Assembly (NCBI GenBank): GCA_035582835.1
Contig: JAYKAV010002042.1
Coordinates: 540,163-604,162, forward strand
Direction of reading: 5' to 3'
Origin: Phoebastria nigripes
Lineage: Eukaryota; Chordata; Aves; Procellariiformes; Diomedeidae
DNA length: 64,000 bases
The position numbers and the translations under genes are program-made. Under the pieces are notes generated by a model that was not told where the DNA came from, did not search any database, and worked only from the letters and a program-made list of their open reading frames with translations. Below, piece after piece: positions 34,791 through 49,814 of the stretch; position 1 is the stretch's first letter, and each line of letters begins with the position of its first letter.

Positions 34791-37693
34791 GGAGTTAAAA
34801 TACATTAAAAAGTTCAGCTAGGAACTGCCCTTGAGCCTGATGCTTCTACTTTCAGTGCAATTTATTGTGATATTTGCTTTAGGAATTTCCCAGCTACTGC
34901 TGAAAATTCCCTTCCTCCTGAACTGAAACAGTAATTCTCTATGTGCCACCATTTCAAGTGTCCAGCTGAAAATACAGATTTATTAGGTTTATCATATTTT
35001 CTTTTTTTAGATAATTTGTTATCACAGAAAGCTACCATATGGGTCTGGCTTGCCTTTGATACCACAAGTTCATAGTATTTTGTGTCCACTGCACCTGTAG
35101 TTATTTGCATTCATCTAACCCTCATCCTCATTAACCTTGCCTGTCTATGAATCCCAGTGCTCAACATGATCACCCTTCTCAACAGATCAGACAAAAAGCA
35201 TTAACTGGTTTTGGAATTAGATTTTTTTTTAGTCCTGTCTTCTTCCCCACTACTCGATGGCTGTATGTCTTTCCTTATGCTACTTCTCCTTAGGTGACTG
35301 AAGGATATCTTGTGATTTGTTTTAAAATAATTAGACTTTTTATTTTTAAGACTTAATTCACATTTTAAATTTTCTGCTTATCATAATCAGTAAATACATA
35401 CTGTATTACCTAAATTGAATGAGGTTCAATAAATTCCTTGGAGAAAATAACAGGGCCCTACAGGGAAGAGACATTTTTTGTTTCCAGACAAAGGGAGATA
35501 GTGAAACTAGTATATGGTTTCGTTTTGCATATCAGTTCCAACTAGGGGAAAAAAGACTGTGTTAATTTTAAAGTTTTAAACTTTTTTTAATGTTTTTAAC
35601 TTCATTTTCCAAGGACTGCTCTCCTTACATTTTTGGAAAAGGCATGAAATGCTTTAAGCATACTTCAACAGTCATGGTGGGTCAGCGGCAGCTGACTGGC
35701 AAAAGGGAGTGAAGAGCCACAGGATGGGGCTACTCCTACAAAGCCCATGAGATCTTACATCTGTGGCTATTTGCTTGCTCCAGCTTTACAGGACCAAGCA
35801 GATGCTGCTGACTGCCCCTGCAGGGGGGAACTGCACTGACATGCATCAGCTGCTTCACTGTGTCCGAAGACTCAGCTCAGTGCTCAGGAAAACCAGGGGA
35901 GAGAATGAGATACAGGATTTCCCCACAGATATCACATCCCTGAAATAGGTGAGACTCAGGCAAAATTTGCATATGATCCAGATCATATGTCAGAGTCCAC
36001 CATCTGAGAAGCCACAGGAACACAAAGTATCTCAAGCCAATTTTTGAACTAGCCCTTCAGTACTCCCTTCCTCTGTCATCTACCTCACCTCTCCCCACCC
36101 TCATTTGACTAAGTGTAAAAGTCTGTCTACAAAAAGTCTGGGTTTGAGTTTGTCACCACAGGTTTTGTCTGTACCCCACAGACAGAAATGGGACAATTAA
36201 TTTTTTTTTTTGGTCTTAGGATGAGAGACACCATGTTCACTTCTCTCCATTACCTGTAAAAGGACCCTAAGATGGCGAGCTCAAATGTAGATGTCTCTGC
36301 TGAACATGTCTAAAATTAGCCCAAGTGTGATTGCTCTCCCCTGTGTTTATTTCCACAGCCTGCAAGGAAGATGGCTCTACTGCAATGAAGCATCTACCTA
36401 GCAAAGCACATGCATTGCATTCCTCCATCTTCATCCAGCCATCACCAGCCCTGATACAGCACCGTTGTATGACTCTTGAGCTCCTGGTCCACCACTTCAA
36501 ATTATGCGGCTCTAACCCAAAGGCTTGCAGGCAGCCAAGGACAGCTTAGTCCATGTCTTCACTTGCTAGTTGTGGTGCAGAGCCAAAGTACACACAGCTA
36601 CACCCCTGGTCTGCCCAGTGGACAGCTGGCTCAGGGCTGGAGAACAAGTTCTAGCTGCTCTTCCCTCTGGGATCACTGCGAATGCTGCCAAACCACTTTA
36701 AAATATCTTTACACTAGACCACATTTTATAATGGTTACTGAAAAGCCAACTCTTGAAAGGCCAAGCAGATGCCAAACTATGTCTCAGAGTTGATGCAAAC
36801 ACTGCCTGGAAGACAGCACAATGACACTGCTAAACTGCGGGGCCGAAGCAACTTTCCATGCTACAGCCTCGCTCAAACCAGCAAAATGCCAGACTGCTGA
36901 CAGCTGTAACATGGGGTGGACATGAACCCTGGGTAGTTTAACATTTTTTTTTCAGCTGTTGGATAAATGTAATTTGTTATTGATAATCTTTGCAGGTTGA
37001 AGACTGTCCCAGTTGTACCCAGTGCCAATACCAACGAATTATTTTCATGCTATACACAAAGGTGAATGTGGGGACTCTGCAAACTCTAATCCCCATCTGA
37101 CTCTTCTATTAGCACCATGAAGTGGAGCTTGAGAGCTGGTGGCTGACTGACACTGAAACAGACCGTTTCTGTATCGGCCGTGTCCACCCTTGATTAGGCA
37201 CACTGGTTTTCCTTGTGTGCTCTCCTTTGTCCTCGATCTGGAGGAGACAAGCTGATAAAAAAATTACTTGCATATCTCACAGACTACTCTTCAGTTAACC
37301 CATCCATTTCACAGTCAGCAAAACAAAGACAATTTTTTCAGCTAGAAAAGATATTTATCTGTATCCAAACTACAACATTATGCTACAGTTCCAATAATCT
37401 ACATTGCTTTTCAGCATTTACATCAGCAGTGTCATTCCACCAGTGCAGAACTGCAGTGGTTTCATTGGACACACTCCAGAATGACACCTACTGCCTATCT
37501 GTCTTCTGGACACACTCTAGCCTTTAAAGATTTTGAGACACAAAACTGAGGCTTTGGGCTGGTGCTTCTCAAACCTATGCATAGTTACTGCACAGTGAAC
37601 TATTCAGTGGTGGGGTCGATAATTAATCTTACCAGAAACATAACGTGGGAACTAAGAAAGTAATATTTTCTTACACTTGTAGAAGAATAATAG
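34791..37693 (-). other. KL intron 1 segment, nothing recognised
   Basis: Mostly AT-rich. The stretch 35680-36900 is richer in G+C and open on both strands for up to about 105 codons (36267-36793), but the translations have no recognisable motif. Confidence 0.5.
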
Positions 37694-37960
37694 TAGAACA
37701 TAAGAATCACTGCAATGGGTCAGGCTGTCCAACCCATCTTGTTATCACTGAAGCAGTTCCAGAATAAGGTGCTTCAGAGAAAAATCTTCAGCTGCTTGCA
37801 CCAGCCGCTCAAAAATATGGAAATGCTTTATTACACAACCAGTGATGTAACAAAAAAGCTGAGTCTGGCAACTTTTTGGGCAGTTATCATTGCTAATGTT
37901 TCTATCTTCTGTCCAATGTCAATGTTCGTGTCACAAGAAGCCTTGTTCTCTGACAGTTAA
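37694..37960 (-). mobile_element. ancient CR1-like LINE 3' fragment
   Basis: AGAACATAAGAATCACTGCAATGGGTCAGGCTGTCCAACCCATCTTGTTATC, then GGTGCTTCAGAGA, matches the reverse complement of the same old CR1 3' end seen at 33.9 kb (GGGTCAG, a TCCA...CCCA block, a GTGCTTCAGAG block). The rest is diverged. Confidence 0.5.
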
Positions 37961-40900
37961 CTGTTTAGTTTGGTAAATTACTCCACAGATTTGACATACC
38001 AATTGACTCCCTTGTCTCTGTATACCTCCCACTATAACTTTTTCCCTTAGATGTTTAAGTAGCTCAGTCAGGCATTTCTACATGGTCTTGGGTCTACGAA
38101 ATGCTAGTGCCCCACAAGTCTGTTTCCAGACCCTCCAGGTCCTTTCCCACATTGGGAACATGCTGCTCCAATGTATGTTTGACCCTTTCCAATTCCTCTC
38201 TCTCTTTGTAGTTCACTCTTCCATACTCACCTCATTCCTAAAAAATATTCCCCAGAAGCACTCCCACAAAATGAACAGTCTCTCAGCAAAAAATGGAGAT
38301 ACATGGATGATCAAGTTTAGTTGCCTGCAATAGCGTAGCAAGCTTTTAGCCCCAAACGCTACACAATAATATCCACTATATGTCCCCTCTTTCCCATGTC
38401 CGTGGCATTGTGAGCCACAAAACAAATCCTGAGACCTTTAACACAAGAAAAAACACCCAAATGCTCCAAACTTCACAATGGGCCGCAGGAATAAAACAGG
38501 AAAGAACAAGGATATCATCACAATCCTAAACCCTTGCCACAGAAGGCAAATTATTTAGGTAAAATGCCCTAATGATCCTGGGAACCTGGCCACCTTCCAC
38601 AGCACAGAGAGAGGGTAAAAAGAGGCCCAACAAGAAACATCACTGTTCCTTGACAATATAAATTCCTTCCTGACCACCAGTCCAGAGCCTGCAAAACCAG
38701 ATCCCACAGGCCAGCATCAGTATCTCATCTGTACCTGTGCTCACCCCCTCTGGTTTCTACAAACCTCTTCCAAATTACCAGTTACATAGGAAACATTCCT
38801 CTCCAGAAGAGTCCAACTTGGGTAAAGTGGGATCTGACTGCTGTAGTTCAGGGTTCTCGCCTTTCATGGCTTAGCGTTACAATGCTGCTTCTATAACCAT
38901 TTCACCACCAACCAATTTTGAAGTGGTCTCTATTCATTAGCCTAAGCTGGGCTATGGAAAAAGGCTGTTTCTGAGCTGCCCTGTGCTACAGTTTGCTGGT
39001 TCTAACATCCAGAATCAGAATGACTGTGCCAATTTGATGCTGCTTTTATTAGAATTTTCCCCCCTTTTAAGCAACTGCCTCCTTCAAGTACCACTTTTCT
39101 TTTTACCAGAAATAGGAAAGAGTAGCGGGATAAATGACTGAATAATTACAGTTTCACACAAAAGTAGCACAAGCAGCCCAGCTACAAATATGAGACACAG
39201 AGTAACTGCTATGGTGCCAGAATTCTGTCCTGACAGCTCTAAGACTGTTTTATTTCTTTCATCAAAGAATAAAAGGCATCAATCTGCAGCTTCGAGAAGT
39301 CAGTCATACTGCAGCAGGTTATACAGCAATTTCACAAGGGTAAACTGACCCAATTTGAAGCAGTGGGCACTCATCCAATGAAAGAATACAGAAGGCAGTG
39401 TGTGAAATGACTGACTGACTCACTGTATCAAAATGAAATTTTTCGATATCACATCTAAATGGAAAACCAAGAATTTCCATGGCAAAGTAAAAATAAAATG
39501 ACTGATTTTTATTTCCCCTAGTTCTCAACTTTTTATGGGAAACTGAAGTCCCTCTCTCAAATATCCTAATTTCAATGAATCAGCAAATTCCAGTTTCACA
39601 GGTTTTGGTCCTCCTGACTTGCTTTAATTACATTATATTACTTTGTGAAAACAGGAGGTATTACAAATCAGGGAAAAGGCTAGCTGACATGATGGGGAGG
39701 TAGTAATCACAGCTGACTATGAAGAAGAAAAAGAGGGATTTTTGATTCTACCAAAGATGCAAAAATGCAGCTGAATCATATCCCCCCAGCTCTGTTCTTT
39801 GCCCTGCTTGGTATACCCCAGTATTCCCTTCTCATTCAAAACAAGAGGCATGTTCACAGCTGGGAAGGGAAGTAGATGATAAACTGACTTCAAGAGCTCC
39901 TTCAGTGCATTTCCAAGGTCTTACACTTCACATGGCAGAGATGCTACTTGAATATGGGGATACACATTTTCTTCAAGTTAAGAGGAATACATCTGTTCAA
40001 CTTGCTAATTTACTTAACTGCTTGAAAGTGACAATTCTCAAAAAAGCATAAGGGAAATTCAATTCTCACTTATTTTCCTTCAGCTCCTTTGAGAAATCCA
40101 GCCTTAATGTAGCATCCCTCCTTTCTTTTGCAGGCTGCTCACTGTGATTCCCACTCCCAGTGCTGGTGGCAATATGGGGACAGCAAGTGGACACCATAAG
40201 CCAAGACAGACTCTTGGAATTAGGCCCCGTCACTGTGAAGCATGGTTTGCGATTTCATTAAATCACCAGTCTGCTTCCTCAAAAAAATTCACATGACATT
40301 TGTAAATAAAAATGAACCAGAGAATGACTCACCTTTGGTGGAGTCCAGGCCATCTCATTTCACATCAAGTTTACTTTTCAATGCTAAATATGCATAAAAA
40401 TGCAGTATTGTCTCATAAACCCAGCTCCTGCATTCCCACTCACCGCCAGTCACCCCCACATTTCACCAGCTCCTCATGCATTGTCTGTTTTCCTAATACT
40501 CCTCTTTCCTATCACCTCATGGTTTTTTACGACTCTTTCTGGCCTGGATTTTGCCTCCGGATGGAATACGTAACTGGTGATGGCCATTCTGTTGTGGTGG
40601 CCCTTCTCTCTCCAAACACCNCTTGTACCCAAGTTAGCATTGTACTATATGACAGGAAAAGAAAAGAAGAATGAAATAAGTGTATTACAAAAAACATGTC
40701 ATCACTGTACAGCCAGAAGCCAGTTGAACTTTCATTTCAAACCTGAGGTCAGAATTATTGAATTGATTTTGAAGCAAAATGTTATTACTTACAAAATACA
40801 AACCAAAAAATAATCACTCAGCCTGACAATGCAAAATATTCTCAACCTACTTTCTCAAATGAAAATAAATGCTGCATAATTCTATCATTTCCATATATAT

Positions 40901-43900
40901 TTGAGTTAAGGAACCATAATTAGAATAATTAATCAATAACTATGTTCAACAGTTCCGTGCCTGCAGCAAAAATGAGATTATTCCTTAAAATGCTGAAAGT
41001 TAAATAGAGTAAACTTTGCCCTCAGCTTTGAAAAACTACTGATCCAGTGGAGCTACTACATATTCAAAAGAACAAGAAAAAAGCTGACTGAGAAAAGGCA
41101 TCGGAAAATCACAGTGAACTCTTACCAGAACGTGTGACCAACAGCTACAAGTCCGTCCCCCCTCCCCACCCGACCATTTGATGTCTTTTCTAGAAGCAGG
41201 ATCAAAACAAACAGATGCTACTATCTTCCCAACTGTAAAGCAAATAGCTCGTAAAGTATAATTCCAGTGGTGCCAACATTTTCTAGCCTTTAGTAAGGGC
41301 ATTAAACTGGTTAACCCACAAAAGGATTCCTGGCTTNACTTTTGGACTCACAAAATAGCAAGGCATTTCCATAGTATAATCTCTCCCGGCCAATTTTAAA
41401 CCATTCAGCTGTCTTTAGAGATGTGCTAAGCTGACTAAAACAGAAGTCAAAGCTCAACTGTTATCATGAGACCTAAAGTGCAAGTATCAAAATTATCATG
41501 TGCAGACCAAAGTGACAGTCCACCGGCAACGTGCGTGGCTCCCTGTCAGCTCACCCTCTTGCTGAACAGCACGTCGCAGGGAGTCTCGCAGCGCTCCACG
41601 GCCTTTCGGCCTCCCAGGATGGCTGGATGCTGAGACGTGCAAAAGCCCCTGTGCCTCCTGTCATGCAGAAGTCACAGAGCCCCGGCTGCCTGGTGGCACT
41701 GGTACCACCCGTGGACCCAGTCCCTTAGTTCCTACACCAGCTGTTGTAAACAGCATCTGTACAGACTTCAGTAACTGGGACAATTTAGAATATGGGTTTT
41801 TTCCCAAATCAAAACAAAGCTAAACTTTAAACTGTTGCAGTTCTCCATAACACAGAACGCTACTTTCTTCCCAGACTAAACATACATAAAAATGAAGCAA
41901 TACAAATGTGCCTCAACGTGGCCAGATCCAGAGATTCTTAAATTGCTTTGTCTCACTCCAGTGTGCATCTAGAAGTACCCTTCCTGCCAAATTTCCAGGG
42001 ACATATACTACAAACTTAACAGGCCAGAGTTTTTATCAGTGTTTTGTGCTCTCAGAGTAGTGTAGAAGCTGTCACAATAAGCCAGAAGTTGCTATCACTA
42101 ATATCCTAAACAAACTGTTAATATAGATTACATTTCATTTTTTTTCCATTGAACTGCGTTCTCAGAGTTTAAATTATGCCATGTATCATTCTGCTATGAA
42201 TTTGCAAGCAAAGAGGAAGAATACAGGTTTACAAGTCCTGCCACCTCCACTGCCACCAAATGCATCAAGAGTCTTTTTTCTCAAACTGCTCTAGCTGTCT
42301 GAAAATAAGATTTTTGTTCCTACCATTAACACCACGCCAGGAACTCATTCCTCCAAGGGCTATCGATGACTGCTAATAGCCAATCTAATTTTATTGATAT
42401 TGAACTTTTATCCTTTTTTGTGTGTGTGCATATTGTCCTTTAACTCTGAATTTTCTTCCTGTAATTGCTATTTACGCTCAGGAGCATTTACAAAGAGCAT
42501 TGGTATAAATCTAATTCTTCCCCTTCCTTGGTATCATTTGTCTCCTACTCATCCCATTTTACCAAAGGCTCCAATCCCTTGCTATGGCCAGTATCTTTCC
42601 CCTCTTGGGCTTAGTTAGTTACTCTTCCTTCTTGACAACCCACCTTCTCTTTCTGCTGGCACATTTTCTCTCAAGTGCTGCAATTCAGTTCTTCCAGAAG
42701 CCAGTCTCTTCTTTCATGTTTTATTCATGGTCATATTCCATGGGTCACCTTCTTCCTCAGAAATCTGTCCAGTCTTCATTTCCGTAATTTCCTAAACATC
42801 CTGAGATGCTTTCTACAACCTTATTTTTCTGTTCCATCATATTCTCAAATTTAATCTAAAATCTCCATTCATAGTTTTACCTGAGATGCTCTTCTATAAG
42901 CTTTGGCAGGCAAATACTCAAGCATGAGTAGGTTTATTTAGTACTTAAAATAAATAACACACATCCTATAATTTCTACAACCTGTCATCATTGTAAATGG
43001 AGGTCATGTCCCCTACTTCTTCAGAAGCACTTCTTCATCATTCCTTCTTCTTTATTTTTACCATCATGGAAAGGAAGAAGAAAATCTCCTTGTGTACACT
43101 TCTTTACTTACAAGTCTCTACAAGCAGGCTCCTTTGATTGCTTGGCTTCTTTAAAACTTTGCCAAGATCAGCCTTGCACCTTCAGATTAAGTTCAGCAGT
43201 TTAACTGTTCATCAGCAACAACCAAACACACAAATCACACACTCAGTTGCAAGGATTAGCAAACAGCCCTCAAACTCTGCCAACTACAAACTGTAAACCA
43301 CAAGACACCACAAACTGGAGCTAAGCAAACTACAGAGCATCGACATGCACTTGGCTGTTTGTTCTTTCCTGCTCCTCCCAACATAAGAAGGATATGCATC
43401 GTAGTCACCAAAAACAGTTAAAATGCAACGTCTCCAAATGCCCACACCCTGCACTGCTCTCTATTCACTGTCCTAATGGTCGCTGCTTACCAACGGTACT
43501 ACCAGCTGTATAGACGTATTCACTGCTTATGTCTAGTTGAAGAAATACTGAAAGATAGGGAAAAAATGTTTTTTTCCCCAGAGTAGACTGGGAAGGAGAT
43601 GCTGTTACTCAAAGAAAGAGTTAATAAAGGTGAGGAACGAAGCTAAGGTAATTGCCCAAGAAACTGCTGGAGTCCCATTCCGATTTAATTTCTACCAAAG
43701 CGAGAGAGATCAGAATTTGACCTTCTAGAAGGTGGGCATGTAATGAGTGAAGCAACTTTCTCTCACATCACAGACCATTTCTTCCTCACAGAAGACGACA
43801 CTTCCAACAGAAAAGACTGTCTCTGCATTTTCACCTGCTGAAAGTTGCTGAATAGAGGCTTATACTTGACCTATCATGGGAAATGCTCTAAGAGCTCCTT

Positions 43901-46900
43901 GCCTTCGGTCAAAAGAGAAAGGCAGGGACCAAAAAATGGTGAACTATCTCAAATTAAAATATACACTGCTCTCTGCAAAAATTGAAGAAAGGCTTTATTT
44001 TGCAGGTCCCAACAATATCCTTAAGTACAGGTAGCATTTATTATTTATTTATTATTAATATTTATGTATTATTAATTTCCACTTAATTTTCTGTGGAAAC
44101 CTTCCACAGAAGCAAGATGAAATGGAAACTGGAAAAGTTCATCAGACGAAGGAACGCATGGTAACACGAGTCCTTCCACACACTTCACTTCGGACGCCCC
44201 GAAACTATACCAAATACAGGCTCTCTTCTGCTTGAGGAAAGAGGTTGAAGAACCAAGAACGTCTCATACTTTATGAGGTTTTATTAATGCGAAATGAAAG
44301 AATATCAGGGAGCAGACAGCTTTACNCTCATGTACCCAGTGAGACTTTATGGGATGTGAATTTTATGTTGCCTATTTAAATTCCCTTATCTGTATCAAAC
44401 TGCTGTTAATCACTAGTCATTATCTTTCTGGCACTGAGCAGAGCCCTGCCCAACATGTTAAACAAAAACTTTGATCTTAAATGAAAAGCATGCTATTTAA
44501 AAAGGAAGCATACTAGATTACCTTGGATAGGAACCAGAAATATCACCTAGGTACCTCCAGCAACAGCTACTGCAACAATTAAAAATCAGGCATGTGGCAC
44601 TTAATATGAGATATGAAAACACAGATTTAGGGCCGCCTATAGAATTAAATACAGAGATTCNCAGCTATAAAAATCACAACTACTAAGCACTAAAATTCTA
44701 AAAATGAACAGGGACCCTCAACAAATCCTCATCCTCATAATAAACAGCAAAAGAGTTGAGGTGGGACTTTATGGGATTGACCTGGTGCTCTTCCACACAG
44801 AGAACACACAAATTCTGCTTCCATCGCACTTCAGTCACCAGTGTAGCCTTTTGAGGTCATGTCTGTTGAGTTTTAATAAGATTTCCTATGATCTCTAAGA
44901 AGCTTTTCAAGTTACAGAACCCCTACACTTGAGGGAGGTCCACTCTTACTTTTCCGTGATAACACCTTATTCTCCACGTAGTCCTGGTATTTCTATAATT
45001 AAACATCAAAGTACTCTGTAAAGATAACATCATGCTTTTTTGTTACAGCGGAATATTTGAAAACAACATCCTTTCTGCAAACGTGTATGCGATCAGGTAG
45101 AAATGGCAAGGGGGAAGTTACATATCCTATCTTTGGAGCTAATTTTAATAAAATGAGCCCCCTTGAAACCCGAACTCCTCTGTTTATCACCTTTTAAAAT
45201 GAAACTCAATTTTTTTTTTTTTCTTTTGATGATTAAAGCTTGAGAAAGGTACGCTATAGCTTTTGATATAATTTGTGAACGTAGTATAACCATCCGTAGC
45301 TACTGGCACGGAAAACTGCAGCATCAGATCTGAATTTGCTCTGTGGTTTGACTGCACTTGTTTGTCATCTCTGACATTTGAAAGGTAACCGGTTCAAACA
45401 ATTAGTGATTAGAATAATCACTACTGCAATAAATTATTTGCAAATATATACTACCCAACTGATACTAAAAACCAGAAACAGAATCAATTTCTTCTTTGTT
45501 CTTCTTTGAACTAAGTCTTAAGAAAGCAAGAATAGGAAAAAAAAATTAAAATACTATTACTTAGAATTATTCCTTCTTTTTTCTAAAAATTCGGTATGTC
45601 TTCACAACTACGATGAGCCGTGTTACTTTCAGGAAAATCCAAAATCACTCCATTTGCACTGAGTGAAAGTTTGAAGGCTGTCTGAATTTTGGAAGAAACA
45701 ATACGCACCGAGAAAAGACCATTCTCCTATGCTGCAATTACTGATGCTTTATTAGGTTTAGCACTGAAGGTCAACAAAAGAGTACTTACCTTTTGTTTTG
45801 GAAAGAGTTTTGGAACAGAAATCAGTCTGTTGCTACATGACTGGTTTCCAGGCAGCAATTCCACTCACTTCTTCGGGGAAACAATGTGTTCTTCTGTTTC
45901 TGCAAATGCTGTTTATATTGAGTAAATCCAAGTATGTTCAACTCAGACAACATACTGTGAACCAGTAACGAAAAAATGTATTTGCAAAAACCAGAACATA
46001 ACACAATGACCCCTCTCAACTCCTATCTGGAGAAAGAGATGCATCATATACACGACAGATTGCTGGCATTACATTTTCTGGCTGTTGACTCGAGAGAATG
46101 CCAATGTTTATGAACTGTACTTGATCCATCCAGTTTATTTTGTGAATAAACGTGTACAGCTTCCTCCATTTCTTACCAGGTTTGAAGGGCCTAGACATGT
46201 CAAAAGCGACAAGTATCAGTGGAAATACTATGAAAGGGTGACGTTTTCACCGAATACTGATCAACATCCCTCAATAACAAACCAAGGATGCATCCATAAA
46301 ATGTTTTTTCTTACAAGTTTTTTTTACATTCTTTTTCTTTGCTCTTTATAAAAAATGTCTCTTACTCTGTCCATTTAGCATCTGTTATGACTCAGTTGTG
46401 GAAGTTCAGAAAAATGAAAGGTAATTAAAAAATTCAGTACAATAGGATGAAATCCATTCAAGCTAAATTTAAACATCATTATTCAGGTCAAACTTCATTG
46501 CCCTGTTTTCACCATCCCTGAATTGAACAACCTGAATTGAATCAAACTCTTATTTGATTATTTATTCAGACAATAAATAACTCACTCAGAAAGACAGAGC
46601 CCAAAATCCACATTCACATCTGTTGAATTTTAAAGAACTTAAAGGAAATTATTTTGTCTTTTAATGTAATTAGCATCCAGTAAAATAAATTAGTAGACAT
46701 CAGCTTTCACTAGCTATTAAGCTTTCCACTTACGAGAATCTTCGGTTTGAATAAATGCAGAAAGAAGACACTTAAAACTGCATATTGTAAATAAGGAAAA
46801 AAAAGTAAGAAAACATGCATATTAGGAGTTAGTCTGCTCATTTGCTAAGAACCAAACATTTATGACAACATGTTTTATCTTTTAAAAAACAAACATGTTC

Positions 46901-48470
46901 TGCAAGCTCAATTTCCCTGGGAAAAAAAAAGCGACAAGAATGCCACAGAGAAGGAAAAACAATTAGGAAGAAACCTGGGACCAGACCTTTTGGATAATGA
47001 TGTAAGACATAAGCAGCAGAAGGTCAGGCAGCTGAAAGGGNTTTTTTTGTGTGGGATGATACAACCACATCTTTTCTGGCGGGGCTGCGAGGACTGTATC
47101 TCCTGGCAGCACTGTCTGGTGCTGCACACATCCTCCAGGTTATGTGATGAAGCGGTACTACTGTACAGCCTTCTGATCCAAATCAAGGCTGCATGTGCTC
47201 CTGACAACAACTGACCAAACTCACTTACAAAATTATATGCAACCCACAGACACACATTAAAAACCATTATTCAAGTTGCAAAGTCAATCACTTCAGAATT
47301 ATGTAAGAGAATAATTTAATTTGCATGTGGAAATGTAATTCACTCCTTACCATATGTGGTATACCTTAATCTTTCATTACACGATTACATACACTTTCTC
47401 TATGTATATCAGGCTGTGTAGTCAAAGAAGCCATACTCTGTAGCTTCCTACTTCATTGCTTGCACAAGTTGAAAGGTCTAATATCAATAAGCTACGGAGA
47501 TGTAAGAAGGAAAAGGAGGATCTCAGTGTTAAAGCTGTTCACTTCTCTGTCCCGAAGAGTCAGGCTCTATCACTGCCTCTACTAAAGACTCCTACCTGGA
47601 AGAGTCAGGGATGGGAGTTCTTCTGCATGAACTGTACATCCCTTATTTTCTCTGTAGGTGATTTGAGATTTTGGATCTGACTTGTAGAAGAGCTGAAAGT
47701 ATAATATAACTGACCAATATTCTAAAAAGATCACGTGCCAGGAAAAGGCTCCTAATAATCAGTGGACACGTTGGGTCTTAACTGCATCTGTGTTTCAGTT
47801 CCTCATTCATGAAATGTGGAAAAAATTAATACCTTGCTGCCTTACACTGTTGTGTAAAAAGAAATGTCCACTACTTGTGAAAACCCTGAATGACAGTCAC
47901 TAGGACAAAACTAATCCTGAGGTTCTGCCACTAAACCAAGTACTGGTAGACTTTCCTGGTTTAATTATACTTTTTACACAGTGTAGGCAAGTCTGTCCCT
48001 CAGTTTCTCATTTGTTAAATAGAAAAGCACCTTCCTTCTCCATAAGGCTTTTATGAGAACGAGTATATCCTTGAGATTATGAGGGACTCAGATACTTGGT
48101 GATGTGGGATACAAATACTCAAGACAGACAGCACTATGTAAAAGCCAGGGACAAAACAGGTGTTCATCTTTATTTTTCTGTTCTCAGAGCCCTGTATTAA
48201 TTCAGGTCTGAAGCAACAAATTCAACAAAGGGCGGAGCGGACAACCACACAGAACACGAACTGACTCATTAACTGCCTGTTTTGCACAGCAAAGGAGGGG
48301 CTTCAGAAAAAAAATAAAGTGACAGACAACATTAAAACTCCACCTCAGTGAGCCTACGACCCTTGGAATTGAAGGGTTCCAAGGTCTGACAACCTGAGTG
48401 CTCAAATTTGCAGCCTTAATGAATTCTTTTGCATGTTATCTATAGGAAGACAGAGAAATGGAGCTNCTGC
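37961..48470 (-). other. KL intron 1 segment, nothing firmly recognised
   Basis: Over 10 kb of AT-rich intron with only chance open frames. AATTCCTTCCTGACCACCAGTCC (38662-38684) resembles part of the old CR1 3' region and may be another fragment. A T-rich run lies at 45210-45222 and an ATT-rich patch at 44036-44078. No RNA gene is recognised. Conserved non-coding elements cannot be judged from one genome. Confidence 0.5.
44036..44078. repeat. ATT/ATTT-rich simple repeat
   Basis: The tract is TTTATTATTTATTTATTATT continuing to TATTATTAATTT, an imperfect ATT/ATTT microsatellite. Confidence 0.8.
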
Positions 48471-48507
48471 TCCCTACACCTCCCTGCACCTCCCTGCACC
48501 TCCCTAT
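48471..48507. repeat. 10-bp tandem repeat, about 3.5 units
   Basis: The unit TCCCTGCACC is repeated: first unit TCCCTACACC, two exact units, then a partial TCCCTA. Confidence 0.9.
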
Positions 48508-49814
48508 GGTGCCCCAGGCACCGAGCTGGCAGCCCATCCCCTTGTGCACAGCCCCACTGCCTTCAGAATAACTATGTGAAGTACAGCAAATAACTCGCCA
48601 CCAACTCTTCAGTGACTGTATGAAAAGCATAATGATCATTGATAGGTGATGAGGCCTTGCTGCAACATTTGGGGCTAATCCTGCAGGTGCTGAAGTTTAG
48701 GAATAACTTTACTCATGAGCAGACTCACTTAGTTCAGTGAACTGTACAATCCCAGCGTGAAACACGGTCAAGTACACCCCAAGGTACTAAATGAAGAGTT
48801 CAAAGGTTTCAGGACCAGGAACTTAATCTGAAATTTTACCCACATTTTCGCCACCTGTATTTTCTCTGGACTTATTTGTAGCGCTAAACAATGCAAAAGT
48901 AATGCAGGAAAGTGACAAAAAGTTGAATAAGGCATGCGTTGGATGTTTTCTCGGTGTTCACATCTCATGTATGATACTCATTAGGATGTAATTCCTGCCA
49001 GTAAGCGTACACTGAGCAGATGGACATGAGCAGAGTTTGTGAATGTGTATTAAGGTACAATAGATCATGCCTTAACAGCCACACCATTCCAGTCAGGTTG
49101 AATCCTTTCCCCTCTCACTGAAATGATTTGTATACACTTTTGCTTAATTCTCCCTGAGAATCCACAGTGTTTGCTTCCAGCAAACATTACAATTCCACCA
49201 TATATAAATACACTGCATAAAAATTACGTATAGCAAAGTACTTATACTACTTACTAGACTAGCTGGGGAACAGAGGGTCTTTTTTCCCAAAAAGTGTTCA
49301 CACTCAAAAAAACCCCATACTCTGTCAAGAAAATCTCTCAGTAAGACATTTCGGCCACCTCTACCATCTCCATTAACTCAGGAAGATCTTTTTGTCAAAT
49401 GCATTAACTCTCTTTACAGTCATATTAAGCATTTCCATAGTAACCTTAGTAAGCCAGTGCCCGACCTGCACAGCTGAATGCATCCACTCACCCACCCAGA
49501 CCTGCATTCGCAAGCGCTGGCAGCAGGATTGAACGTTTCTGCAGAGTACAGAAAACGCTTTAACTTGGTGCGTTTCCCTTAACTCAAAATGACCGCAAAG
49601 TTCCTGCCGCCCACCTATGAGCCTTGCCAGCTTAAACCCATAGATCGGCTGCCCACACTCCATCGGGCACATTGACTGAGTGTCCACTCCAGCAGCCAAC
49701 CAGGCAACAGGTCTGCCAATGGGGCGGGCTGGGGGCAGCCTCCGCACCCTTCCCCTTGGCACAACCCAGGGGCCAAGGAGCTGCCGGGGCCCCTTCCCAC
49801 CACCCGCCATTTAC
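48508..49814 (-). other. KL intron 1, 5' end
   Basis: Intron sequence leading to the exon 1 donor. From about 49690 the base composition rises into the CpG island. The open frame that runs on past exon 1 is intron read-through. Confidence 0.7.

Noticed and set aside
46870..47267. Overlapping 114- and 119-codon frames on opposite strands
   Set aside because: Neither has recognisable features and they exclude each other; no splice signals suggest an exon.
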